Assembly (NCBI GenBank): GCA_902826795.1 | Contig: CADEGD010000011.1 | Location: forward strand, 1 to 44,130 | Reading direction: 5' to 3' | Origin: an uncultured Acidobacteriota bacterium | Lineage (GTDB): Bacteria; Acidobacteriota; Blastocatellia; Pyrinomonadales; Pyrinomonadaceae | Length of the DNA: 44,130 bases | In this document: piece after piece, positions 27,801 to 35,817 of the stretch | Numbering within the stretch: the stretch's first letter is position 1 | Layout of the letters: each line of letters opens with the position of its first letter | Notes under the pieces: model-generated | Database searches by the model: none | What the model was told of the DNA's origin: nothing | The model's input: the letters and a program-made list of their open reading frames with translations, nothing else | Translations under genes and position numbers: made by a program

Positions 27801-29487
27801 GGAATTGTTGAGACGAGTTTCAGTCGATACGAAATCAAAATTCGAGCAGCGTCTCGCCGCAAACGGTTTCGCGTTTTTGTTTCTGTACGATAAGAATGTT
27901 CCCGAAGGCTGGAAACCGATGTCGGTCCTGATTATCGCCGGCGACGTGTCGAAAGCAGCGGCGATGCTGACCGAACCGATCTCAACCAACGAGTTCGCGG
28001 TTTCGATCGGTTATGAGTCCTTCGCGACAGAAACTAATCCTTCGAAAGAACTGCCGCAGGTACCAGACTACGGCGTTGCTCTCATCAACGGCGGAACGCC
28101 CGCCGTATCGCTTGAAGGCGGGAATACTCTGACACTGCACCTTACGCACACCGCTCTCTGGCCGGGCGTAAATCTGCCCTTCGAGTTCGTGCCGGAGAAC
28201 AAGACGCACACATTCACTTATTCGCTATATCCGCATGAAAAAGATTGGCGCGAAGCGGACACGGTGAGGGTCGGATACGACTTGAATAATCCGCTAGTTG
28301 CTGTTCAAACTGATGTGCATAGCGGGAATCTGCCTCCTGAAAAAAGCTTCTTCGAACACAAGTTCAACCAAGCGAACAATGTCGTATTGATGGCGTTTAA
28401 GGTCGGCGAGAACCCTCAGTCCACATTTCAAACTAGAGATCTCGAAGACCGAAGATCCGTAATTCTGAGATTCAATGAAGCCGAGGGCAGGACGACTTCT
28501 CCAAATTGGTTTAGTTTCTCTCCGCGTCATCCAAAGAAGGACGACAATGTATTTCATGACGTCTACTGGAAGTTGAGCCCGCTTGATCTGATGGAGAACC
28601 AACGAAGAGATTCGAAATCCGAACGGGACACAAATCTTTCATATGCTCAGTTCCGACAAGCAATTGGGGCGTTCGGTATTGAGACCTACGGTTTGGATGT
28701 CGATGGGACAGTCGAGAAAAAAGATAAGGTTGAAAGGATTCAGGTGGGCACTGAACGTGAGTTCATTCAACCCGTCTTCTCGAAATACTGGCTGCACAAC
28801 ATGGGAGCGGCGCCGATAGGGAATGACGCGGTAAAGGTGAGTTTGCGTCCGGTGGAGCAGATGGGCGACCTGTCGACGTTTTCCTGGGACGATCCGTATA
28901 ACCAGGGCGGAATAACGACAACTGCTGTTCGAGTCCAGGTCGTGAACAACTATCAGGACCGCAAAGTTTCAGGCGAGGTGAAGCTGGAGGTGCCGGAGGA
29001 TTGGCGGGTGGTGCCGGATCGCGTGGCGTATGACATCGAGGCGAGCGGGTCGTTCGTTAAGGATATTGTTGTGCTTGCATATCCGGTGAAGAAGAATCTT
29101 GAATTTGAACGAGCGTCGGGGTTGATTAAGGCGCGTATCGAGCATGGCGGGCAGACATTTCAGGATGTGCTGCAGATCGGCAAACCGTGGAAGCTCGAAT
29201 GGCGGACGGAGCATACGGCGGACGGCGTGACTGTGTTTGTTAAAAACCCGCATCGGCAGACGATCGAAGGAGCGATCGCGTTGATCACGCCGCCGGAGAC
29301 ATGGATCGGTGGGATTTTTTCGAACGAGCCGACATTCCCGCGTGAACAGGGATTTTCGGTTGCGGCAAATTCGGAGATTTCGATCAAGTTCGATCATGGA
29401 GTATTTCCGAGTGGCAGTTGGCGGATCGCTCGGCTGGTTTACAACGGCAACGTCGATTACAAACGAGCGGACGGCAAGCAAAAATAA
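24805..29487 (+). CDS. Very large exported GH38 alpha-mannosidase-like enzyme
   Basis: 1560 residues, against about 1000 in usual GH38 enzymes. An N-terminal hydrophobic segment (17-33) serves as signal or anchor. A jelly-roll-like region (about 130-245) precedes the GH38 barrel: FHVDP with metal ligands H267 and D269, LWDVFGHAPQL with nucleophile D378, and HHDAITGTP at 585-590. The usual beta-sandwich mannosidase domains follow. The last 400 residues add fibronectin/NEW3-like modules (VQVVNNYQDRKVSGEVKLEVPEDW and similar). In the first motif the common final tryptophan is tyrosine. It should remove alpha-linked mannose from glycans outside the cytoplasm. Its start overlaps the gntR stop by 4 nt, so the two are coupled. 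The exact linkage is unknown. Confidence 0.87.
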   Translation: MNGQGYQGKVTGFGRLTIGGCVLLMLLVFVARAQNDLQKIPDGGFATNWLISNAFPAEIDAGMWENFNRFNIEKLPQKDWLAPFGKPVAGTLVAGKAAGVVASASNSNSNNGSPLPEVGAASNTKTFSDATEITWTPFAERDATIAFHLFHEGKPTGTAYAATYIKSEREETRFIETDGFLGTIWLNGERIYDGYTLTLKKVVEARFKAGENLLMVRSSGVSGDYWRKDGGWSATVRFWRERSAAENSAKYKSINQPGSIFYLEGFHVDPVYLQDQRGYSKVTLANVSQYVQSLRADPNYGVFLSEIDYLKPYLDTHPEDREFLRKAVAEGRVGTGGAYNQFNELTIGGEAIIRNILYGQEMHKAMLGRKAESLALWDVFGHAPQLSQIAAKSGFTGVVWSKKITGFQPFFYDYALDGTKLLHWRLDYAYSFSGFGSGKNYSFDNFRRMTERKFAETQSFGSSTDLRINAADFTPPWTNLAGNVERLEANRPQIRVTGQAQDLYFRALNKEIADGKVKPPFTSRDKLFFHVGVMMARSDLKIGQRYAENMTLTAEKVGTIAYLLGAKYPDLALDKAWRQIFFGSHHDAITGTPSDSAFLDLVLGYREAYELSRGALNDSLKFIASKIDTQPKAKIDDAVPIVVFNPMNWKRTDVVRTKFDSNYFEVTDEKGQLIPNRNVELSTMEFIATDVPSIGYRTFFIRKRKGRETAGRSGVIENEFYRVEVDAGRGGAIKSIFDKKANREVVNIADRRYGNEIAVLEEELTRKNVTYPAWEMWTTGKRAFSGETKAEVLAERSGGIQSYKITGTLPNGTRYLQTISLHDGIKRIDFKTELVDYKGYNELFTVNFPLNLSGGALVTEDRFGTVVRNGSKGFLDFRTNTDKLVSGAPVYGTSNWAEYGSVFDLRFMDGSKTVASVPFKPTALVMPHIEAHEKAAEIIVSNFIRRGVSVTPFYDDNEAPRRASLPIEDSTMPKKLNDDIAYHGFRIALGDEKENQYTAELLRRVSVDTKSKFEQRLAANGFAFLFLYDKNVPEGWKPMSVLIIAGDVSKAAAMLTEPISTNEFAVSIGYESFATETNPSKELPQVPDYGVALINGGTPAVSLEGGNTLTLHLTHTALWPGVNLPFEFVPENKTHTFTYSLYPHEKDWREADTVRVGYDLNNPLVAVQTDVHSGNLPPEKSFFEHKFNQANNVVLMAFKVGENPQSTFQTRDLEDRRSVILRFNEAEGRTTSPNWFSFSPRHPKKDDNVFHDVYWKLSPLDLMENQRRDSKSERDTNLSYAQFRQAIGAFGIETYGLDVDGTVEKKDKVERIQVGTEREFIQPVFSKYWLHNMGAAPIGNDAVKVSLRPVEQMGDLSTFSWDDPYNQGGITTTAVRVQVVNNYQDRKVSGEVKLEVPEDWRVVPDRVAYDIEASGSFVKDIVVLAYPVKKNLEFERASGLIKARIEHGGQTFQDVLQIGKPWKLEWRTEHTADGVTVFVKNPHRQTIEGAIALITPPETWIGGIFSNEPTFPREQGFSVAANSEISIKFDHGVFPSGSWRIARLVYNGNVDYKRADGKQK

Positions 29488-29514
29488 GGTGCAGATCTGC
29501 AAAAAGGAAATTTC

Positions 29515-29613
29515 ACAGGATGTACAAAATAAGCAGGATGGTTGGGAGAAAATTTCAGCCGCGACCCAGGATGATCGAACGAATGTCCATCCTGTCAATC
29601 CTGTTTATCCTGT
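29515..29613. repeat. Inverted, AGGATG/ATCCTG-rich repeat element
   Basis: The left end carries ACAGGAT and two further AGGATG words. The right end is three 9-nt steps of ATCCTG (29589-29613) ending ATCCTGT, so the ends are inverted copies (7 bp perfect). From memory, similar AGGAT/ATCCT word repeats are scattered between genes in many bacterial genomes. Its right half lies inside the signal-peptide codons of the next gene. Confidence 0.55.
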
Positions 29614-30788
29614 TTGAATTCCTCTGCGTCTCGGCGTCTTTGCGGTTGGAAACATGCGCTCAGACGTACGCGGTCTGGGCGAGGCCGTTTATCAACGCGA
29701 GCGCCGAGACGCGAAAGAATCCGGTAGAAGCTAGAAAGCATATTGCCGCCGGACTCGACCTCGTAAAGCGAGCCCGATTGAATACGGTTTTCGTCGAAGT
29801 TTTCTGGGACGGATACACGCTATACCCGTCGAGGTTTTTCCCGCAGCGACCGCTGTCGATCGCGTACGGCGTGGCACACAAAGATGAAGCGGGGCTGACC
29901 GAAACTTACGATCCGCTGGCGATATATGTCGAAGAGGGCGAGAAACGCGGGATTAAAGTTCATGCGTGGCTGCACGTATTTCATCAGTGGAATACGAATC
30001 TTGGCCCACCTGAGAAGTCGCCCATTTTTGGTAAATTTCCGGAGTTGATGATGCTGGATAAGTCCGGGTCGTCGTTGGTGCGGTCGGAAGCCGAGGGCGA
30101 GAACCGCGACATCTTTAAGGTGTTTATGTCGCCATCGCACACGACGACGCGAAAACTGCTTCGGCAAGCGGTGACCGAGCTATGCGATAAGTATCCGAAG
30201 CTCGGCGGCCTTCAGTGGGATTACATTCGTTACCCGGTTCACTGGCCGGAGGCGCCGTTTGATTTTTCAAAAGACGCACTCGAACGATTTACAAAAGACA
30301 CGTCGCTCGACGCGACGAAGCTTTCGCCGAAACTAACGCCGAAAGAATGGCGCGCGTGGCAGGATTGGAAAACGCGGCAGGTGTCGGAGGTCGTGGCCGG
30401 ACTCGGTGCGATCGTGCGAAAGAAAAGACCGGAATGGACGATATCGGCAGCCGTATTTCCCGGCCTGGAAGAAAACCTCCGGATCAAGATGCAAGACTGG
30501 AAAGATTGGTCGGACAAGGGGTATGTCGATCTGCTAATGCCGATGGTCTACAGCCGCGATTACAAACGCGTCGACGCATGGACGAAGGAATTTCGCGAAC
30601 TCGTGAACCCCAAGGTGAAGGTCGCTCCCGCACTTTTCATTCCGCATTTTTTCGACTCTAAGGCCGGAACTTACGACGAGAAATATTTAGGTCTAACCGC
30701 CAAGTACAAACTGAACGGTTACGGCTTGTTTGCGTCGCAGCATTTGACGGGGGAATTCATACGAAAGATCGAGTTAGGAAAAGAATGA
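29571..30788 (+). CDS. Secreted GHL10-type (glycosyl hydrolase-like 10) protein
   Basis: About 405 residues from the ATG at 29571; ATGs at 29538 and 29583 are alternatives and none has a strong ribosome site. A hydrophobic signal (SILSILFILFEFLCVS) is followed by a TIM-barrel of the GHL10 type: AARKHIAAGL-like helix, NTVFVEVFWDGYTLYPS, GIKVHAWLHVF, LGGLQWDYIRYP, and VDLLMPMVYSRDYKRVDAW. The aspartate and arginine in QWDYIRYP are typical of this family, whose members cleave peptidoglycan- or glycan-like polymers; the substrate here is not known. It follows GH38 after a repeat element and overlaps GH20 by 4 nt. The codons for the signal peptide are made of dispersed-repeat-like DNA. Confidence 0.82.
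   Translation: MIERMSILSILFILFEFLCVSASLRLETCAQTYAVWARPFINASAETRKNPVEARKHIAAGLDLVKRARLNTVFVEVFWDGYTLYPSRFFPQRPLSIAYGVAHKDEAGLTETYDPLAIYVEEGEKRGIKVHAWLHVFHQWNTNLGPPEKSPIFGKFPELMMLDKSGSSLVRSEAEGENRDIFKVFMSPSHTTTRKLLRQAVTELCDKYPKLGGLQWDYIRYPVHWPEAPFDFSKDALERFTKDTSLDATKLSPKLTPKEWRAWQDWKTRQVSEVVAGLGAIVRKKRPEWTISAAVFPGLEENLRIKMQDWKDWSDKGYVDLLMPMVYSRDYKRVDAWTKEFRELVNPKVKVAPALFIPHFFDSKAGTYDEKYLGLTAKYKLNGYGLFASQHLTGEFIRKIELGKE
29621..29647. repeat. Second short repeat inside the signal-peptide codons
   Basis: CCTCTGCGTCTCGGCGTCTT continued by TGCGGTT resembles the CTCTGCGTCT/CTTTGCGGT words that recur between genes in many genomes (from memory, not checked). It directly follows the ATCCTG element and encodes the end of the signal peptide (FLCVSASLR). 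Confidence 0.45.
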
Positions 30789-33076
30789 GAAACTTAGCAT
30801 TATCGTCGATCACTCTGATCCTACTGTTCGGCTCTTCCTTAGCTCAGTCGACCGTAGCAAATATAGTTCCCAAGCCGAAGGAGATCGTGCCCGGTGAAGG
30901 CAGATTTACGATCCGCCGGGAAACGAAAATAGTTGCCAATGGTCCGGCGGCGAAGACTGCGGCCGCGTTTCTAAACAGTTTTCTGAAGTCAAATTTTGGC
31001 TTTAAGCTGAGGGTAACCGATAAGCCGCAGACAAATGATTTCATCCAGTTTGCGACATTAATTCCCATTGACTCGCCGGACTCCGATTTAGAAGGTTATA
31101 TAGCTCAGGTCTCCCCCAATTCAATCTACATCGCCGGTGCGGAACCCGGTCTTTTCTACGGCGTGCAGAGTCTGCTTCAGTTGCTACCTGTGCAGAAATT
31201 CAGCGAAATCAATATTCCGTCCATCGCGATAAAGGACCGCCCGCGATTCAAGTATCGCGGAATGCATCTTGACGTCTCACGGCATTTTCAGCCGGTGTCA
31301 TTCGTGAAGAAGTTCATCGATCTGATGTCGCAATACAAGCTCAATGCTTTCCACTGGCATCTGACTGACGATCAGGGATGGCGGATAGAGATAAAGAAGT
31401 ATCCGAAGTTGACCGAGATCGGTTCGAAGAGAAGCGAATCGCACGACGGTCCTTACACGCCGGCGTTCAAGGGCGACGGAGTGCCGGTCGAAGGATTTTA
31501 TACGCAGGACGAAATCAGGGACGTAGTGGCGTACGCCAAGGAGCGGCATGTTACCGTAATTCCCGAAATCGAACTGCCCGGCCACGCATCGGCGGCGCTT
31601 ACCGCATATCCGGAATTGGGAAAAGGATGCGCGGCGCCGGATTACAAATTCGAAGTGAAAAAGACCTGGGGCATCTTCAAGGAAGTGTTCTGCCCGACCG
31701 AGGAGACCTTCAAGTTCCTCGAAGACGTTCTCGACGAAACGATTAAACTCTTCCCCGATTCGCCGTACATCCACATCGGCGGCGATGAGGTGCTGAAAGA
31801 TTTTTGGAAGGAATCGGCGTACGTTCAGGAACTCAAAAAACGCGAGAACCTCAAAAATGAGCACGAAGTGCAAAGCTATTTCATCCGACGCATTGAAGAT
31901 TTTGTAAATTCCAAAGGCAAGAAGATTATTGGCTGGGACGAGATCCTCGAAGGTGGACTCGCGCCGAACGCGACCGTTATGAGCTGGCGCGGAATCAAGG
32001 GCGGCATCGAGGCGGCGAAATCCAAACACGATGTGATCATGACTCCGACCGACTTTTTATATTTCGATTACGGGCAGGGCGAGACCAAGTACGAACCGAT
32101 CAACATCGGAAATCACGTGCCGCTTAAGCGTGTCTATAGTTTCGAACCTGTGCCTAAGGAACTGACCGCCGACGAAGCAAAGTACATCATCGGAGCGCAG
32201 GCAAACCTGTGGACCGAGTATATAAAGACGCCGGCGAAGGTCGAATACATGGTCTTTCCGCGGATGTTGGCGCTCGCCGAGGTCGTTTGGACGCCGGCCG
32301 AAAAGAAAGACTACGACGATTTTGAGCGTCGTGTGTTGTCCCACTTGCATCGGCTCGACAGACAAAACGTCGAATATCGGATACCCGAACCGAAAGGTCT
32401 ACGAAACATTGTGGCCGCGGTCGGAGAAGACATCCGAGTCGAGCTTGTGCCGCCTGTTCAAGGAGCGCGAATTCTCTACAGCACGGACGGCAGCGAACCC
32501 GAGACGAACTACGTTAAGCCGATCGTTTTGAAACTTGCGGAAAACCAAACGCTGGAACTGAAGACTCGCGTCGTTTTGGCGAGCGGACGCCGAAGTTCGA
32601 TCTACGCGGCGGCGATAACCAATATCAAGCCGACGAAACCGGTCGAGTTGAGCGAGAAGACGGCTGGGGTGAAGTATCGGTTTTACCGCGGAACAGGTGG
32701 ACCAGACGGTGACGTGACCGAATCGGGCGAATCGAGGTCTATTCAGTTACCGCAATTCTCGGAACGTACGGCGAAACTCTCGCAGCCGTTCTCCGTCGTG
32801 TTCGACGGGTATTTCTACGCCGCTGAAGACGGCATCTATGAATTCCAGATCGAGGCGGATGACGCAGCAGCTTTGACTGTTGGCGGAACGCGAATGGTCG
32901 ATGCCCTTGCGACCGGCTCACTCGTTACGCGGTACGGCAGCTTGCCGTTGCAAAAAGGCTATCACCCGATCCAACTCGCATATTCGCAGATCGGTGGTGA
33001 TGCGGTTCTGAATCTTCGGACCGGAATCAAGGGGACCGGGCTGAGACGCATTTACGGTGGAGAACTATTCAGATAA
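30785..33076 (+). CDS. Exported GH20 beta-N-acetylhexosaminidase with PA14-like tail
   Basis: 763 residues with a signal peptide ending LAQS (about 22). A small N-terminal GH20b domain (25-150) precedes the catalytic barrel (155-500): GMHLDVSRHFQP, NAFHWHLTDDQGWR, PEIELPGHA, then HIGGDEV with the catalytic pair D334-E335, and GWDEIL and SWRG for substrate tryptophans. After it come a chitobiase-type C-terminal domain (ILYSTDGSEPETNY, about 565-620) and a PA14-like domain (about 640-760: FDGYFYAAEDGIYEFQIEADDAAALTVGG). It removes terminal GlcNAc or GalNAc from glycans in the periplasm or outside. It overlaps the previous gene by 4 nt and the next by 1 nt. Confidence 0.94.
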   Translation: MRNLALSSITLILLFGSSLAQSTVANIVPKPKEIVPGEGRFTIRRETKIVANGPAAKTAAAFLNSFLKSNFGFKLRVTDKPQTNDFIQFATLIPIDSPDSDLEGYIAQVSPNSIYIAGAEPGLFYGVQSLLQLLPVQKFSEINIPSIAIKDRPRFKYRGMHLDVSRHFQPVSFVKKFIDLMSQYKLNAFHWHLTDDQGWRIEIKKYPKLTEIGSKRSESHDGPYTPAFKGDGVPVEGFYTQDEIRDVVAYAKERHVTVIPEIELPGHASAALTAYPELGKGCAAPDYKFEVKKTWGIFKEVFCPTEETFKFLEDVLDETIKLFPDSPYIHIGGDEVLKDFWKESAYVQELKKRENLKNEHEVQSYFIRRIEDFVNSKGKKIIGWDEILEGGLAPNATVMSWRGIKGGIEAAKSKHDVIMTPTDFLYFDYGQGETKYEPINIGNHVPLKRVYSFEPVPKELTADEAKYIIGAQANLWTEYIKTPAKVEYMVFPRMLALAEVVWTPAEKKDYDDFERRVLSHLHRLDRQNVEYRIPEPKGLRNIVAAVGEDIRVELVPPVQGARILYSTDGSEPETNYVKPIVLKLAENQTLELKTRVVLASGRRSSIYAAAITNIKPTKPVELSEKTAGVKYRFYRGTGGPDGDVTESGESRSIQLPQFSERTAKLSQPFSVVFDGYFYAAEDGIYEFQIEADDAAALTVGGTRMVDALATGSLVTRYGSLPLQKGYHPIQLAYSQIGGDAVLNLRTGIKGTGLRRIYGGELFR

Positions 33077-34779
33077 TGACGCGAAGTCAAATTTTTCTTT
33101 CTTTCACATTCGCGCTGACAACGATCTTGGTGACAGCCACCCAAGGCGTTGCTTATTCTTCACGCGTGATGCTTATCCCTCTCGACGACCGGCCTCCTTG
33201 TTTACAGTTTCCTGTGAAGATGGGGTTGGTCGGCGATGTGGAGGTGGTAACACCGCCGCGGGAGCTGCTAGGACGATTTACGGCGTTCGGCAAGTCGGAC
33301 GAGATCGTCGAGTGGATCAGAAAGCAGAACCTAAGATCGTTCGACGCAGCAATAGTTTCGATGGACATGCTTGGGTATGGCGGGCTTGTCGCCTCACGCG
33401 TTTTCGAAACGCCGGTGCAGGACGCGATGCGTCGCGTTAAGATCGTAAGCGAGATGCGGCGTCGAGCCCCTAAGCTGAAGATATATGGGTCGAGCGTGAT
33501 CATGCGGCTCGCACCGACCGCCGACGGCACGAACGAGCCCTATCGCGAGAAGCTGGCGAAGTGGGCCGAGGTGTCGGCGGACGGCAATGAAAAGGCCGAA
33601 ACGGAGCGACTCGAAAAAGAGATTCCGGGCGATGCTCTTCAGAACTACAAGCAAGCTCGCGAGCGCAACTTGGAGTTGAACCGACACGCGGTCGAGATTA
33701 CCCGTAGCCGTGTATTCGATTACTTGATACTCTCGCAGGACGACGCGAAACCTCGCGGAGTACACATAGCCGACCGCGAATCGCTGATCAAGTTCGTGGA
33801 TGCGAACAGGCTCGGCGGCCGCGTTGCGATCCAGCCGGGAGCCGATGAGGTTTCGATGCTGCTTCTTTCACGAGCCGTTACCGACAAGTACAATTACCAT
33901 CCGAAGATCAAAGCCGTGTACTCATCGGAGAAACTCGCGGATCAAATAATGCCGTTCGAAGACCGCCCGTTACGCAAAACGGTCAGCTTTCATATCAAAG
34001 CGGCGGGCGGAGTAGAGGTAGCAGACGAAAAGCAGGCTGATATTTTGTTCTATGTCTATCCGTCCCGCCACGAGCCTGGTGTCGCCAAAGAATTTGCCGC
34101 GCGGATCCACAACGATTACTACGACGTTTTCGGCAACGCGGCGACACCAAAAAGGAATGCGAAGCGGTTTATAATAGCCGACGTTGACCCACGTGGAGAC
34201 GTTCAAGGTGCGGACCCGGCCTTCACAGAGGAATTGCATAAGCTGCTGCTGTTCGGAAAAGCGGCGGGCTACGCGTCGTGGAATACCGCGGGAAACACTA
34301 TTGGCACAGCTTTACCGCATGGCATGTTGTTCTCAGCGATAGACGCGAAATTCGGCTTTCCAAAGAGCAATTGGAAAATGAGCCCGGCAGAATTCGATCG
34401 TCGGCAAAACATCCAAACACGCGTCGATAAAGCGCAGACCTGGTTTATCCTCAATCGCCTGCTTGACGATTATATATATCATTCAATTGTGCGACCGGAA
34501 GCGATAAAGTTCTCGCGAGCGAAGGGCTGGAATACACGATACGAACAAGCTCAGATCAAGGCGGTCGAAACTTATTCCGAATCGAAAGTTTTTACGCGCT
34601 CGCAAGAGTTTTTGAACGGTTTCGCCGTGACGCCCTTTGGTAAATTCAGCTGTACGGATATTGAAGATCAGAGTTTCGTACTGCCATGGGGCCGCACCTT
34701 TGAGGCGGAAATCGACTTTAAGCTGGTCTGCGCAAAGCTGCAGACGCCAACCCAAACACTCAAGAGGACCAATCGCTAA
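33076..34779 (+). CDS. Exported DUF4127-family protein
   Basis: 567 residues with a signal peptide (about 1-27). It shows the DUF4127 hallmarks: MLIPLDDRPPC at 32-42, PPRELLGRFTAFGK, FDAAIVSMDMLGYGGLVASR, YLILSQDDAKPRG, IQPGADEVSMLLLSRA, IADVDPRGD and WNTAGNTIGTALPHG. Conserved acidic residues in these motifs look catalytic, but no function is assigned to the family as far as I know. The start codon overlaps the GH20 stop (TAATG) and its own stop overlaps the next start the same way, so it is translated together with a hexosaminidase and a sugar-binding protein. A role in amino-sugar glycan breakdown is inference. Confidence 0.85.
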   Translation: MTRSQIFLSFTFALTTILVTATQGVAYSSRVMLIPLDDRPPCLQFPVKMGLVGDVEVVTPPRELLGRFTAFGKSDEIVEWIRKQNLRSFDAAIVSMDMLGYGGLVASRVFETPVQDAMRRVKIVSEMRRRAPKLKIYGSSVIMRLAPTADGTNEPYREKLAKWAEVSADGNEKAETERLEKEIPGDALQNYKQARERNLELNRHAVEITRSRVFDYLILSQDDAKPRGVHIADRESLIKFVDANRLGGRVAIQPGADEVSMLLLSRAVTDKYNYHPKIKAVYSSEKLADQIMPFEDRPLRKTVSFHIKAAGGVEVADEKQADILFYVYPSRHEPGVAKEFAARIHNDYYDVFGNAATPKRNAKRFIIADVDPRGDVQGADPAFTEELHKLLLFGKAAGYASWNTAGNTIGTALPHGMLFSAIDAKFGFPKSNWKMSPAEFDRRQNIQTRVDKAQTWFILNRLLDDYIYHSIVRPEAIKFSRAKGWNTRYEQAQIKAVETYSESKVFTRSQEFLNGFAVTPFGKFSCTDIEDQSFVLPWGRTFEAEIDFKLVCAKLQTPTQTLKRTNR

Positions 34780-35702
34780 TGAAAACAATTTTGATTCTAT
34801 TAACGGCAATACTGATTACCGCTTTATCTGGGTGCGAACAGCGCAGCGTCAACACCAATTCGGGGTCGAATTCCGCCTCGGCGGCGACCAAGAAGATCGG
34901 CGTTACTTTGCTGACGCGTGAGCATCAGTTTTATAAAGATCTAGAAGCCGGATTGAAAGAAGAGGCGACGAAGCGTGGGTACGAACTGATCGTGCAGTCG
35001 GGTGACATGGATCTCGCGAAGCAACAATCGCAGATCGAGAATTTTATCGTGCAGAAGGTGGCGGCGATCGTGGTTTGCCCAGCGGATACGAAAGGCATCG
35101 CACCTGCGATCGAAAAGGCGAACGCGGCGAACATTCCAGTGTTCACCGCCGACATATCAGCGAGCGGCGGCAAGGTCGTCTCGCACATCGCCTCGGACAA
35201 CGTTCAGGGTGGCAAGATCGCGGCGGAATACATCGCAGGATTGCTCAAGGACGGCGGCGAGGTCGGCATTATCGGCCAACCGGAAGTGCAGAGCACAATC
35301 GACCGCGAAAAAGGCTTTAAGGAGGAGATGGCAAAGCATGCAAGTATCAAAGTTGTCGCGACGCTGAACGGCGGCGGCGTTCGCGACCGTGCGACAAAGG
35401 CGGCGGACGATATGCTTCAGGGGAATCCGAACCTGAAAGCGATCTTTGCCATCAATGACGATTCCGCTCTGGGAGCCCTAGCTTCAGCAGAAACACGCGG
35501 CGTCAAAGACTTGATCATCGTCGGATATGACGCGACGCCCGAGGCAGTGACGAAGATCCAGTCCGGCTCGATGCTAAAGGCGGACGTCGCTCAAGATCCG
35601 AAGCTGATCGGATCGAAGACGATCGAGACAATCGCGAAACATCTGGGCGGTGAATCGGTCCAGGCGGTGGTCGCGATTCCTGTGAAGGTCGTGGATAAAT
35701 AG
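34779..35702 (+). CDS. Sugar ABC transporter substrate-binding lipoprotein (RbsB-like)
   Basis: 307 residues with a lipobox LSGC (C19), a serine/asparagine linker, then a ribose-type periplasmic binding fold: KKIGVTLLTREHQFYKDLEAGLKE, QSQIENFIVQKVAAIVVCP, NIPVFTADISA, SHIASDNVQGGKIAAEYI, AIFAINDDSALGALA and IIVGYDATPEA. It binds a sugar for import. Its start overlaps the DUF4127 stop by one base. The expected ABC ATPase gene does not follow: a 115-bp gap with an inverted repeat leads straight to the permease gene. Confidence 0.92.
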   Translation: MKTILILLTAILITALSGCEQRSVNTNSGSNSASAATKKIGVTLLTREHQFYKDLEAGLKEEATKRGYELIVQSGDMDLAKQQSQIENFIVQKVAAIVVCPADTKGIAPAIEKANAANIPVFTADISASGGKVVSHIASDNVQGGKIAAEYIAGLLKDGGEVGIIGQPEVQSTIDREKGFKEEMAKHASIKVVATLNGGGVRDRATKAADDMLQGNPNLKAIFAINDDSALGALASAETRGVKDLIIVGYDATPEAVTKIQSGSMLKADVAQDPKLIGSKTIETIAKHLGGESVQAVVAIPVKVVDK

Positions 35703-35705
35703 CAG

Positions 35706-35796
35706 TTTTGAACGCGGACTTGGCGGATAACGCGGATATGAACGGACTCATTACGCAAACAAAGATCCAGACAATCCACTCCGTCCGCATTCAAAA
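35706..35796. repeat. 91-bp inverted-repeat element between binding-protein and permease genes
   Basis: TTTTGAACGCGGAC (35706-35719) and GTCCGCATTCAAAA (35783-35796) are inverted copies matching at 13 of 14 positions. GCGGAT words lie between (GGCGGATAACGCGGATATGAA). Such CGCGGAT-type words recur between genes in many genomes, from memory. It fills the junction where an ATPase gene would often lie. Confidence 0.65.
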
Positions 35797-35817
35797 AGGC
35801 TAACTACTGCACAATAA

